Below, in pieces: positions 24,694 to 36,300 of a stretch of DNA of 64,000 nt. Both the position numbers and the translations under genes were made by a program. The stretch covers positions 216,375 to 280,374 of the forward strand of contig JXTC01000270.1 of the NCBI GenBank assembly GCA_002914845.1. The letters are read 5' to 3'. Source of the stretch: Trema orientale. Lineage: Eukaryota > Streptophyta > Magnoliopsida > Rosales > Cannabaceae. The stretch's first letter is position 1. Every line of letters begins with the position of its first letter. The notes beneath the pieces were generated by a model that saw nothing but the letters and a program-made list of their open reading frames with translations, did no database searches and had not been told where the DNA came from.

Positions 24694-24865
24694 GGGGATG
24701 ACTACGGTAGGGGCGTCCCTACGTAGGGTCATGCCTTAATTATCGTTGGATGGGAATCTGTGGGGAATAACGGGAATCTGTGGAGAATCTATTTATATAC
24801 AGATTCCCATCCAACGGTGAATAGACAGGGCCCTACATAGGGACGCCCTTACTGTAGACGCGCCC
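24694..24865 (+). mobile_element. Foldback MITE, copy C (tandem)
   Basis: 172 bp, ends GTAGACGCGCCC. The left flank is the repeated 41-bp spacer and the right flank (AATTACATA) does not match it, consistent with the edge of a tandem duplication. Confidence 0.9.
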
Positions 24866-27377
24866 AATTACATAAAATTATCCCTATACAAAATAGCATA
24901 AATACTTTTTTTCAATAAACAAAACGGTATAAATACATTACAAATAGTTCTTTTAACAACATAATAAACTCTTTACTTAACACAACATCTCAAAAGCCCC
25001 TTGATATCTTATCCGCTCATATAATTCTCTCTATAAACTTGCTCTTTTCACGTTTTTTTCTTCCTTCCTAATTTCCTTTTCAAATTTATCTTGATTCATG
25101 TTTTTGAATTTCTATGTCGCTTCATTGTCTTTTATGATTTTCTCTTCTTTAATTGTTCTCTTCTCATTCTCTTGACTTTTTTTTATTCCTCTCACGATCC
25201 TATCTCTCGTATCACTAGAGCGAAAGAAAAGAGAAAAAATTTTATTCAATAGAAAAAGAAAAGAAAAAATAGATGAGTTAAAATTCTTTGGAAGGCCTTA
25301 AGGTAAACCTACTCATAGTGTTTTGAACAATTTTATCATATTAAAGAATATGAAAGTCTGGTGAAATCTTACGGATGTAAAATTCCTTTCTATTATTTTA
25401 TTTCCTTCTTTATCTGATTTTGAGTGATGAAAAAAAGTTTTGATGCTTCACTCCAGGCTTCCAAGAAAATTTTTTTTTTAAAATGGTTAGATTATAGCTA
25501 GGCATTTTACTCATAACATGGTGTATTTAAAGTATGGACAGTTATATAATTATATCTTGGATTTTGATTTTTTTTTCCTTTTAATTCATATCAAACATCA
25601 TAAATATTAACAATATTGTCCTTCAAATATAGAATTTGTGTCAAATTCATACTTTGTTATAATGAGTTGACTAAATCACTTTTTTGGGATTTAAACATAT
25701 ATATTTAAAATCAATAAATTTAATACTATTTTAAGGAATTCAACTTTAATACTAAATTAAAATAAATATCCTAATTCAACTTTTTTTTTTTTTGGAATTT
25801 TTCAAATTAAATTTTAATTTGATTTTTTAGATTTTAATATTTGTTATTTCTATTTTTAGTTCTTAATATTTAGGGGAATTTACACCTAGAGACTCCACTA
25901 ACTCTCATAATAAAAAAAGTGACTCACTCATAAATATTTTTAAAACATATCTCATTTTCATGTCACACACATGAAACTACTAAGATACCATATTCACCAA
26001 CAAACCCTAAATACATTCTTCTCCAATAAACTCCAAACTACTTTTGCCACCACCATCAGTCCTGATCCCGACCCTGCTGGCACCTCCGCTTGACTATGGT
26101 CAAAAAATCTCGACCGTGGTTGAATTTGTTTCGTCGCCTCTCTCGGTTGTTCCAATTAATTTTCGACTAGCGGCCGAAAAATTTGGCCCTAGTCAAACAA
26201 TTCGATTGGGGTTGAGTCACCGGTCAAAAGTTTTTAACCGGCATTTGAAAGTTTTTGATCGGCATTCGACTAGGGTCAAACAATTTGACCGTAGTCAAAC
26301 ATGGTCCGCCACCTTCCCGGCGTCACCTCCTTCACTTTTAACTTTATGACTTGGTCGAAAATTTTCAATTGGAGTAGAGTTAGGGATAATTTTAGAACTC
26401 TAAAATTTTCATTAAATGACATAGTAATAAAAATCTAAATTTTGTAAATAGTTTATAAGTTATCCATTTTTTTCATTATATATTTTAAAAGAGGGTCAAA
26501 ATTGATAATCCTCTAATATTTATTATTTCTTATTTGTAAACACATGCATTTATATCTCTAAAGAGTATTTTAATAAATTCAGTAGTCTTCTCGAAAAAAA
26601 TAAATTCAGTAGTCTAAATTTGGTGCACTTATAAAGCATATACATTTGACAACTTTAAATCTAAAAATTAATGTTGATAATATCTCTAATATTAGGTACA
26701 AATCCCAAATATATATATATAGTACCTAATCCAATAGGTTTTTTTTTACCTGTGTATAGATATTCTTTTTTAGCCGTTGGATCATCATTTAACGGTGATC
26801 CAACAACTATGCATGAAAAGGCGTGTATTGTTAATGCTATTTCTCTCTCTTACTTTTTACTATAAAAAATGTGCATAATAAATTTTAATTGGCCAAAACA
26901 ATACATATATATATAGGTAAAAAAAAAAAAACCTACTGGATTGTTGCCCTATATAAATATTCACTCAAGATACAAGTTATATTTATTAACTATCCACTCA
27001 AGATAATATATGCAATTATGCCTAAGAAGTTCTAGACCTAAATGATTGAAAGATCTTGGTAAAGAAATATTGCTTGTCTTGCTGAATAAATTCTTTGTAT
27101 AATTCCTTGTTTTGTTAAATTTCTAAGCATAGTTATTATTTTTTTTCTCAAATGAAAAAAAAAAAAAAAGTTATAGATTCTTTTAGTTGTTGTCATTATT
27201 GTTCTTTTTTCCCCCTAATTTTCTAATTTGTAAGACAAAGTATATCATATCCCTTTCCCAAACCCGTAGGGTTTAATCATTAATGGCCATGAATTAAAAA
27301 GAAGTAAGAATCAGTGTACTTTTATTTTCTTCTCAGCATAAAGTAAATAAGAATAAGGTCTCAGTATAGTTGACGAA
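24866..27377. other. AT-rich interval, no convincing gene
   Basis: A GC-richer patch at about 26044-26340 has a 101-codon ORF with repeated GTC/GAC-rich phrases (GGTCAAA, TTTGACC) and no recognisable domain; more likely repeat than gene. A MITE lies at 26719-26951. Confidence 0.5.
26719..26951. mobile_element. MITE with AATCCARTAGG inverted ends
   Basis: Left AATCCAATAGG-T(n)-ACC (from 26728) mirrors right GGT-A(n)-CCTACTGGATT (to 26942), and similarity extends a few bases outward. The centre holds the palindrome-like TTGGATCATCATTTAACGG. A 34-bp block from its right arm (26884-26917) recurs exactly at 34946-34979. Confidence 0.6.
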
Positions 27378-27505
27378 GTAGGTTGGCTCAAGTGGTAAGA
27401 GTACACATTATTTAGGATCTCAGTCTTAAGTCGAGTCACACCAGATAGGTAATAGGAATTTTCTTTTAATTTGTAATAAATGGATGTTACTAGTTAAGTC
27501 TCAGT
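27378..27505 (+). mobile_element. tRNA-derived SINE
   Basis: Box A TGGCTCAAGTGG (27384-27395) fits the pol III consensus exactly, and a box-B-like AAGTCGAGTCAC follows at 27428-27439 with normal spacing. The body continues to TAATTTGTAATAAATGGAT. A second copy of the body only is at about 27657-27706. Box B has one or more mismatches, so it is probably inactive. Confidence 0.6.
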
Positions 27506-27815
27506 ATAATTTCCTTTAATTATAAATTTAAAATGTAGAACAACAAATATATATGTATATATATATTGAAAAATAGTTGTGGGTTTAATTATAAATTTAA
27601 AATATAGAACAACAAATATATATTTATATATATTGAAAAATAGTTGTAAGAATTGGGTAGTAGTAGGTATTTTTATTTAATTTGTAATAAGCGGATATAA
27701 TTAGTTAAGTCCACATTTTTCAAAAAAATAAAAAAAGTCTCAGTATAATTTCCTTTAATTATAAATTTAAAATGTAGAACAACAAATATATATGTATATA
27801 TATATATATATATTA
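27496..27815. repeat. Direct repeats at 239-bp offset with AT runs
   Basis: AAGTCTCAGTATAATTTCC and the following ~60 bp occur at 27496 and again at 27735. A shorter version (TTTAATTATAAATTTAAAAT) also occurs near 27580. Each ends in a TATATATG-type microsatellite. Confidence 0.8.
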
Positions 27816-28061
27816 AAAAATAATTTGGATAATAACGTCCTTTAATGCCTATTTAATCATTAAAAGGCGAAAACAAATTCACAAGTAAAGTAAGCCCATT
27901 ATTTCGCAGGTACAGTATTAGTATTCAGTTATTCTTAATCACAATTATGGAATTTATGGTTGAACTTCTTCCTTCATCCAGAAAATAATTCAAAAGAAAC
28001 ATTATGACTTATGAGCGAACTAAAGCAAGGTATTTCATTCCTCTCTCTTTTTGAAAGGGTT

Positions 28062-28577
28062 CATGGTACAAATGATCCCTGAATTATTCAATTTGTGGCA
28101 ATTTGATCCTTAAAGTTCTAATCGTGGCAATTAGGCCATTAAATTTTCCTATTTGAAGCAATTTGGTCATTGAACTATCTAAATTACAATATGTTGTTAA
28201 ATTTATAACAAAAAATACTTGTAAGGATAGCATCTGAAAATATATTTAAATTGAACGAAAGGATATGGAAAGAATAAAATATGTATTATTTGAATTTTTT
28301 AAGGTTCTTATAGTTGTAAATTTAGAGAAAATTTTTCTGGATTGTTCATTTTTATGCTTAAAATTCCAAAATTACTTTTTAAATACAATTTTCAGATATT
28401 ATCACGTGCTCTCCACTTGTGTTTTTAGTTAGAAATTTAATAATAAGTTGTAATTTAGACAGCTCAGGGACCAAATTACTTCAAATTGAAAAGTTCAAGG
28501 GTTTAATTATCATAATTACAACTTTGAGGACTAAATTACCACAAGTTAGATAGTTCAAGAACCATTTGTACCATTAG
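28062..28577. mobile_element. Foldback MITE with ~150-bp arms
   Basis: Left ATGGTACAAATGATCCCTGAA and right complement ATGGTACAAATGGTTCTTGAA head long complementary arms (GCAATTTG.TC, AATTTGGTC.(C/T)TGA) around an AT-rich centre. Different family from the 172-bp MITE. Confidence 0.7.
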
Positions 28578-28809
28578 CTCATTTTAATGCTAAATGGGTA
28601 AGGGTTAAATAGTTTTCCTCCTGTCAAAGAGTTAAATAAATGCTTAATGTCCTTTTTTTTTTTTTTGACATTTTCAAATTATGATTAAATAAATGAAATA
28701 AATGAACGAAAGGTAAATTTTTTTTTTACATGGTTGAACAAATATATGAAAAGCAATACAGAGGCACAATATGGTAGCTTTTGCATTTATTTATTAGTAT
28801 CATAAAATA

Positions 28810-28996
28810 GAGCACGTCTACAGTAGGGGCGCCCCTACGTATAGCGCCCCTACGTAGGGCTCTGTCTATTTACCGTTGGATGAGAATCTGTATATAAATA
28901 AATTCTCCACAGATTCTCGTTATTCCCCACAGATTCCCATCCAACGATAATTAAGGCATGACCCTACGTAGGGACGCCCCTGCCGTAGCCATCCCC
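28810..28996 (-). mobile_element. Mutator-type foldback MITE, copy D
   Basis: 187 bp, longer because CCCCTACGTA is repeated in the left arm. The 9-bp TSD CATAAAATA is exact (28801-28809, 28997-29005). Confidence 0.93.
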
Positions 28997-29042
28997 CATA
29001 AAATATTTTTAGAATTTATGTTCTGAAAGGTGTATAATTTTA

Positions 29043-29214
29043 GGGCGCGTCTACAGTAGGAGCGCCCCTACGTAAGGTCCTGTCTATTCACCGTTGGATG
29101 GGAATCTGTATATAAATAGATTCTCCACAGATTCCCGTTATTCCCTACAGATTCCCATCCAACGATAATTAAGGCATGACCCTACGTAAGGACGTCCCTA
29201 CCGTAGCCATCCCC
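29043..29214 (-). mobile_element. Mutator-type foldback MITE, copy E
   Basis: 172 bp, GGGCGCGTCTACAGTAGG to GTAGCCATCCCC. The 9-bp TSD ATAATTTTA is exact (29034-29042, 29215-29223). Confidence 0.95.
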
Positions 29215-29547
29215 ATAATTTTATATTCAGAAAACTCATTAGGGTTTAATTTAATTTATGTTCTAATTTAGTGTTAGGAGGCAAATGAGGAACACTTTTG
29301 CTAGTTGAATACATCCACCGAGCCACACTGTGGAGAGCAAGGGCTCAAGCCCCTACCGTTATTTTTTATTTTTTTTTAAATAAGAAAAATATACTCATAC
29401 ATGTAGAATATGTTAAAAAAACAATTAATCCTTATAAAAAGAAAAACAAATTGTAACTATATCTATAACCTCCACTCAAAAAAATTTAGTTTAGATTTTT
29501 TTTCCTTAAAAAAAATAATTGATATAAATTTTTTTCTTTTATTAAAT

Positions 29548-29719
29548 GGGCGCGTCTACAGTAGGGACGCTCTTACGTAGGGCCCTGTCTATTCACCGTT
29601 GGATGAGAATCTGTATATAAATAGATTCTCCACAGATTCTCGTTATTCTCCACAGATTCTCATCCAATGATAATTAAGGCATGACTCTACGTAGGGACGC
29701 CCCTACCGTAGCCATTCCC
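29548..29719 (-). mobile_element. Mutator-type foldback MITE, copy F
   Basis: 172 bp. The 9-bp TSD TTATTAAAT is exact (29539-29547, 29720-29728). Ends GCCATTCCC, one change from the usual CATCCCC. Confidence 0.95.
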
Positions 29720-30153
29720 TTATTAAATTTGGCTGAATTTAGTTAGACTAAGTACGAAAAGCTGAAGAGGGCCTAAATTCATGTGGACCACCCTTATCTC
29801 GAGCATCAAGTTTAACTCAATCTATAAATAAAAGTTAAAAGAAAATTAAAAAATTAACTGTCCTTTTCCCGAAGAGTTAAAAGTGGACAAACTTCAACTT
29901 TTCCTTACTCCTTCTTCCTCAGTAAATATGTTAGAACCCTCTAGAGATATCTCTAGTAAGTAATTCTTTAGATTAAAAAAGTACTGATGACCTTGCAAAA
30001 TAAATGGTTAATATGAAAAATATGTACATTCATATTAATTTTACTAGTTTCTACTATTATCTGGATATGGTATTTTCTTTTATGAATCTTGTTAAAAATT
30101 GATTACATAACCAAATAGATGACTAATAGATAAAAGGAAATTTATTTATTTAT

Positions 30154-30325
30154 GGGCGCGTCTACAGTAGGGGCGCCCCTACGTAGGGCCCTGTCTATTC
30201 ACCGTTGGATGGGAATCTGTATATAAATAGATTCTCCACAGATTCCCGTTATTCCTCACAGATTCCCATCCAACGATAATTAAGGCATGACCCTACGTAG
30301 GGACGCCCCTACCGTAGCCATCCCC
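30154..30325 (-). mobile_element. Mutator-type foldback MITE, copy G
   Basis: 172 bp. The 9-bp TSD TTTATTTAT is exact (30145-30153, 30326-30334). Confidence 0.95.
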
Positions 30326-30334
30326 TTTATTTAT

Positions 30335-31613
30335 ATAAGAAAAATATCTTCAATGGTCTTGATAAAAAATTTATTATACTTCATTGTTATACAACGTTTT
30401 TAAAGTATGAAAACCGTTCGACTATAATTATAGTATTTACTAGTTACTGAATTTTTAAGTTTTCTTTATAGTTTAAGCTCCTAAATTCTTTACTCCGTTC
30501 ATGCTCGAATACAAATTCAGAAATAAGGCGATAAATTCATATTGAGGGTAAAAAAAAATAAGGTAGTAAAATGACTAATTATTTTATTTTTTGTCTAATA
30601 ATGTGTGATTTGACAAAATTGCAAGGTGTGTATGCGCTTATATACTTGTTGATTTATCATTTTATTGGATAAAGTAGTTTGAGTTTCGCTTTTAAAGAAA
30701 GAACAATTTGCGAACAACTATGTAGCATGTGAAATAAGGTTTACATCTTATAATAAAGTACAATCACCAAAATCTACACCGAATAAAGACTAGAGATTCC
30801 AAGTGATAAAAGAGAAAAGAAAGATAATAAAAATGACAAAATCTCTCTTGATTTATGCTAAAATATAGTGATAATCTTCCTCCAAAAACATTTAAAGGAC
30901 ATCCTCTCAAAGTGCAAAAGATAGAAACTTTTCTATGTTATTCTTTTTTTTGAACAATTAATTGTTACTCGAAGGGGGGAAAAAAGTTATTAAATTCAAT
31001 TGTGATCGTCAAAAGTATATTCTACGTGCATGTGTATATTTTTTCAAAAAGTACTACAATTTTGACATAAATCAAAAAGGTTAATTTAATTTTTTTTTTA
31101 AAGGAAGAATTATCGTCCACTACTAAACTCATAAAAAGAGAGAAGATTTTTCGTAATACTTTAGGGAGGGAATTTTGAAATAATTCACCAGATCTTTTAA
31201 ATTTTATTTATTTAATTTGTTATCCCTTTACTGAGATCTGAAGGCAATGCATAATTTTATAATTAAATCAAAGGTGGTACCACAAGGCAAGGCATATACA
31301 AAGCTCAAGAACTCATCTGATTCCAAATCCTAATCCCCAAAAACACATGATAAACATAAACTAAAACAAAAGCCTCAAAAAAAAAGAAAAAAGAAAAAAA
31401 AAAGTTTCTTAATCGAACGGTTGTCATCCAATTCGTCGGCGACCGACCTCCGAAAAAGTAAGATGACTCTAAATTACGATAATGCCCTTGGCTGTTATTA
31501 AACGATAATGCCCTTGGCTGTTATTAAACGTTAGTCTCTGCCGAGTGCTCATCTGTCCCTTGGGGTTGGGGGGAGAAGAACGTGAGATGTCTCAGTCATA
31601 ACGACAGTCGACA
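30335..31613. other. Non-genic interval with 26-bp tandem duplication
   Basis: AT-rich. A perfect 26-bp tandem duplication (unit starts CGATAATGCCCTTGGCTG) lies at 31477-31502 and 31503-31528. No gene seen. Confidence 0.7.
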
Positions 31614-31617
31614 ACTT

Positions 31618-32239
31618 AGTGGGCCACGTCATCACTGCCATCCCTAGCTTCTCTCTTTCCTTTCTCCAGGCAATTTGTTTTTTTTTTTTCGGTTTCATTT
31701 TTAAATTTGGAAAGTAAATTTATATAATATTTGAAAAAAAAAAAAAAAAAAACGCCTGAAACATCCCTTTTTCATACGCTTTGTTGTTTCCAAATTGAAA
31801 TCCTATTCCGCGTATGATTCAGTTAAAAAAAAAAAATCAGTGAGCCACGTCATCACTCACGCCAAATCAAATTCCTCTCAATTTTTTTTTGGTATTTCTT
31901 TTACTTAAATTAACATTGGTTATCAGTTATCACTTTTTTTTTTCCCTATTTTTTGTTAGGGGATGGCTACGGTAGGGGCCTCCCTACGTAGGGTCATGCC
32001 TTAATTATCGTTAGATGGGAATCTGTGGAGAATAACGGGAATCTGTGGAGAATCTATTTATATACAGATTCCCATTCAACGGTGAATAGACAGGATCTTA
32101 CGTAGGGCGTCCCTACTGTAGACGCGCCCTTTTTGTTATTATATTTTTTTAAAGGGAAAAAAGTCTGCTACGTCCCTTTTTCACACGCTTTCTGGTTTGT
32201 AGTTTCCCAAATTAAAATCCCTTTCCGTTGAAAAAAAAA
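31618..32239 (+). promoter_or_regulatory. Tandemly duplicated upstream promoter region
   Basis: Two ~221-bp diverged copies: 31618-31838, and 31839-32239 once the MITE copy H and one TSD are removed. Matching landmarks are GCCACGTCATCACT (31623-31636 and 31844-31857) and TCCCTTTTTCA(T/C)ACGCTTT (about 31765 and 32174). The 14-bp motif has an ACGTCA core, complement TGACGTGG, a typical plant bZIP site. Lies directly upstream of the TATA box of the GH17 gene. Confidence 0.75.
31959..32129 (+). mobile_element. Mutator-type foldback MITE, copy H, in GH17 promoter
   Basis: 171 bp. The 9-bp TSD TTTTTGTTA is exact (31950-31958, 32130-32138). Inserted in the second copy of the promoter duplication, about 190 bp upstream of the TATA box. 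The first copy lacks it. Confidence 0.94.
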
Positions 32240-32316
32240 AAAAGAAAAAGGAAATTATTGAAGAGAAGAAGTATGCAATAATTAATAATTTACCCTATAG
32301 ATTCACCTAACTCGCT

Positions 32317-32325
32317 TATATAAAA
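32317..32325 (+). promoter_or_regulatory. TATA box of GH17 gene
   Basis: TATATAAAA in locally less extreme sequence; transcription would start near 32350, just before the CT-rich leader TTCTCTCTCCATCTTC. Inferred, no transcript evidence. Confidence 0.55.
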
Positions 32326-32349
32326 GAATAATAAGATGTTGGACATTTC

Positions 32350-33304
32350 CAAAAGCTTCTCTCTCCATCTTCTTCGTTTGTCAAAATTCTAGCCGTTGGA
32401 GGAGTCGGTCAGGAGAGGCTCCCATATTCCGTCGGTTTTAGGGGATAAAAAAGAAAAAAAATCAAAATCAAAATCAAAATCATTGAAATTTTCACTCAAA
32501 CAAAATTTTCATTTTTGGATTTTCATTTTTTGTCATCTTCCTTTTGGCTTTCAATTCCCTTTTTCTTTGTTTTTCTTTCTATAAAGTTAGTTTCTATACA
32601 CACATAAATAGATATCGCATTATTTCCCTTGTTCTTTCTTTCTCAAAAGGAAATCCCCAGTTTCCAAAATTTAAATCCTACGCTTCTTCTTCTTCTTCTT
32701 CTTCCATAACCAGTTTTCTTTCATATCCATTCGATTTAAGATCAATTATTATGTTGTCCTAAATCGATTCCAAAACTGTTTTTAAGATCTGAATTTTGAA
32801 AACATTTTGGATCATAAAAATAAAGGCAATAATAACAACAATAATAATGTCAATTTTGAGATTTGTCATCTCCTCTTATTGGTTGGTGAAATAGTGGGGA
32901 AACCAAAGGAGTGGTTCTTATATTACTTCTATTTCACATTCCTTTTTCGCTTTTCTTCTTCGTCTTCTTCTTTCTTTTTTTTTTGGGTTGAAAAAAATAT
33001 ATAAAGATATTCCCTTTTTTTTATTTGGTTCGATTCTTTTTCTTTCTCACTTTCTCGTTATAAATTTTCGTGGGAAAATAATAGGGTGGGGGAAAGTAAG
33101 ATGGCTTGATTTTCGCCGATCTTAGGAACCCACCTGCTAAAACCGTTTCTTTTTCCCTCCCTTGATTATTAAAAAATACAAAAAAAAAAAAAAACAGAGT
33201 TTAGTTGTATTTATATTTAAGGGTTATACAGTTACTTGTTCCTTTTTCAAAGGGAAATCCAGAGTATTTTCCCTTGTATTTTCTCGGGAAAATCAGTGGG
33301 AATC
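32350..33304 (+). other. Likely long 5' leader of GH17 gene
   Basis: CT- and T-rich with a (TTC)n run at 32683-32704 and several non-overlapping short ORFs without coding character. A leader intron is possible but I could not fix its ends. A separate short gene here is not supported. Confidence 0.45.
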
Positions 33305-36300
33305 ATGGAAAGGATGAGTTTTCCCAGGTGGGTTTTGCTTTTGGGGCTATTGGGTTACTTCTTGTTGTTGTTTGGTTTTGATTGTGTGGAAGGTCTTGGT
33401 GTGAATTGGGGTACTCAGGCTACTCACAAACTGCCTCCAAAGACTGTGGTTCAGATGTTGAAAGACAATGGTATTCAAAAAGTGAAGCTCTTTGATGCAG
33501 AAGAGTCCACCATGTTTGCTCTGGCTGGGAGTGGTCTTGAGGTCATGGTTGCTATTCCTAATGACCAGCTTGCTGTTATGAACAGCTATGAACGAGCTCA
33601 AAACTGGGTTAAGAGAAACGTAACTCGTTACAACTTTAATGGAGGAGTTAACATCAAGTAAGTTAACTTGTTCTTTTCTTTTGTCCAATTTGTGAGCATT
33701 TTTTTTTTTTTTTTTTGGGATACATGATTTGCAATATTATTTGATTATATTATATGTGATTCTGTTTTGTTGTCCAATTCTTATTAGCATGGTAGGTTAA
33801 CTATCCGACTTTTCATTCATTGAATTGGATATGGTTTAACTAATATATTAATATACGGCAGTTTGAACAACCTTAGTGAGCTGTCCTTTGGTTGAATTAG
33901 TTCTTGAATTTTCTTGGGGTTGCTTAGAGTCATTATATTGTTCTTTTCTTCTAACAGTTGATTAATTGATTTGCATTGAATGATTCAGTTTCTGTTGTTG
34001 TTTTCATTTCTGCGTCTATCTGTTTTGTAGAATATAGCAGAATTTTTTTTCCTCAATTCGTTTTTTAATTGCTGATATGTTGTGAGGAGGAGAACAGAGT
34101 CCGGAATCTTTGGTTCCTACTTTTAAGTCGATTTTTAGAGCATTGGATTCTTTGGAACCTTATATTATAAATGAAAGGAGGCTGGGGAATCTTGATAATA
34201 ACTTTGTGTGTCTGATGAAATTGACTGCTTTGTGATATCAGCCTACAAAGAGATGATGTTTTGGAACTATCTTTAATTTTGGAAAGTAGAGAAATTTGAT
34301 AAAATAAAAAAGAAGGGAAAACATAACAATGAAATTTGCAACAAATTTGTTACTCGACATGGTATTGGTTGTACAAGCCTCTCTTTTCCCTATCTTATTT
34401 GAGGGAAGAAAAATCGAATCTCAGCCTCTTTTCATGGTTAGAGAAATCCTAGTATGTCTTACCTTATTAATTTACAAGCATGATAGGATTGAAAAGATGG
34501 GATTCTTTTTCCTTTTTACTTTGTCATAGATTTTGGAGTTTCTTCAATTCACCATAATATTCTATGTACCTTAGCCATGAAATTGGGCTGAAGCTAAATT
34601 CATAAAGAAAATATTCCTGTTATATTGAACAGAAGGGCTGCTAATAAATTACGCTTCAGTTTCATCTTATTGGAGACTATTATTAAGAAACAGAATCTTA
34701 AATACAAAACACAATACCAGAGTATAATCTGTTCTCTAGCATTGAGAATCAATCAAACACTACAATTGGAAAATGGTCCCCAAATCCCTAGGATCCTTCT
34801 GAAGTTTTTATAATAAATCCATAAAGCAAGCCATACCAGCTGTGTTCCATAAATAAAACAATTTATTTTCTTCTTTTCGTACCAATTCACCCAAAACTAT
34901 ATAACCAGTACCCGTACACTCTTTGACAGAATTCTTATACACATCTTTAATTGGCCAAAACAATACATATATATATAGGNGGTGGATCCATGGTAAACAA
35001 AACTCTACAACTTGGCACCGTTCACACGATTTTAAGCTCCCTAATCCTTCTAATCCAGATCTGGAAAGCCAGTTTACAATGCAGAAGCAGGTTATCCAAA
35101 ATTTCTCCCACCATAGTGGACAAAGAGACATAAAAGGCCTCTTTGCAATGCTAACCTATCCGAGCACTAACAGCCGCCCCAGAAAGTGTCAATGATGTTA
35201 TCATGTTTCCTCTTCAATTTCTCTCCCTCCATGAATACATTGAGGGAAGGGACATTATGTAGTCAGAAAATTGCCACTTATATTTGGTTATATGTACGTC
35301 CATTTTTTCATTAGTTAATTTTTTCACCTTTGCCCAGATATGTAGCGGTCGGTAATGAACCTTTCCTCTCATCCTACAATGGTTCATTTTTGAATGTCAC
35401 CTTTCCAGCACTTCAAAACATTCAAAGGGCCCTCAATGAAGCTGGGGTTGGAGACTCTATAAAGGCTACTGTGCCCTTAAATGCAGATGTCTACAACTCA
35501 CCAGAAAACAATCCCGTTCCATCCGCTGGAAGGTTTCGGAGTGACATTAATCAACTGATGACCCAAATAGTCCAGTTCCTCGATGCAAATAAGGCTCCTT
35601 TCACTGTAAACATTTATCCATTCCTAAGTCTTTATGGGAATGATAACTTCCCATTTGACTATGCCTTCTTTGATGGGGTAAGCAATCCCATCGTCGATGC
35701 TGCTACTGGAATCCAATACACAAATGTGTTTGATGCGAACTTTGACACCCTGGTGGCGGCTTTGAGAGCTGCCGGATATGGAGACATGACCATATTAGTT
35801 GGGGAGGTGGGTTGGCCAACTGATGGGGACAAGAATGCCAACAATGGTAATGCTTATAGATTCTACAATGGTCTTTTACCAAGACTTGCAAGTAACAGAG
35901 GCACCCCACTGCGGCCAGGATACATAGAAGTTTACTTGTTTGGACTCATCGACGAGGATGCAAAAAGCATTGCTCCAGGAAGTTTTGAGCGTCACTGGGG
36001 AATTTTTAGGTATGATGGGCAACCCAAATTCGCTCTTGATCTTTCGGGTCAGGGTCAAAACAAGCTACTAGTGCCTGCTCAGAATGTGCAGTATCTTCCT
36101 AATAAATGGTGTACGTTTAATCCAAATGCCAAGGATCTGAGTAAACTTGCGGATAATATAAATTATGCCTGCACGTTCTCAGATTGCACGGCTCTTGGAT
36201 ATGGATCTTCTTGCAACAACTTGGATGCCAATGGGAATGCTTCGTACGCGTTCAACATGTACTACCAGATACAGAATCAGGATGACATGGCTTGTGACTT

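Noticed and set aside
26044..26349. 101-codon ORF
   Set aside because: Built from repeated GTCAAA/TTTGACC phrases, no domain, no splice context; more likely repeat.
27384..27440. tRNA gene
   Set aside because: Box A and B present but no acceptor stem or cloverleaf; SINE head instead.
24260..30325. CRISPR-like regularly spaced repeats
   Set aside because: Spacing irregular, both orientations, TSDs present: transposons in a plant genome.
32396..33004. Short genes in the GH17 leader
   Set aside because: Low-complexity Lys/Phe/Ser ORFs in a CT-rich leader, overlapping frames.
33690..33730. T-run followed by GGGATAC shared with 36633
   Set aside because: Only nine shared bases after low-complexity T; chance is likely.
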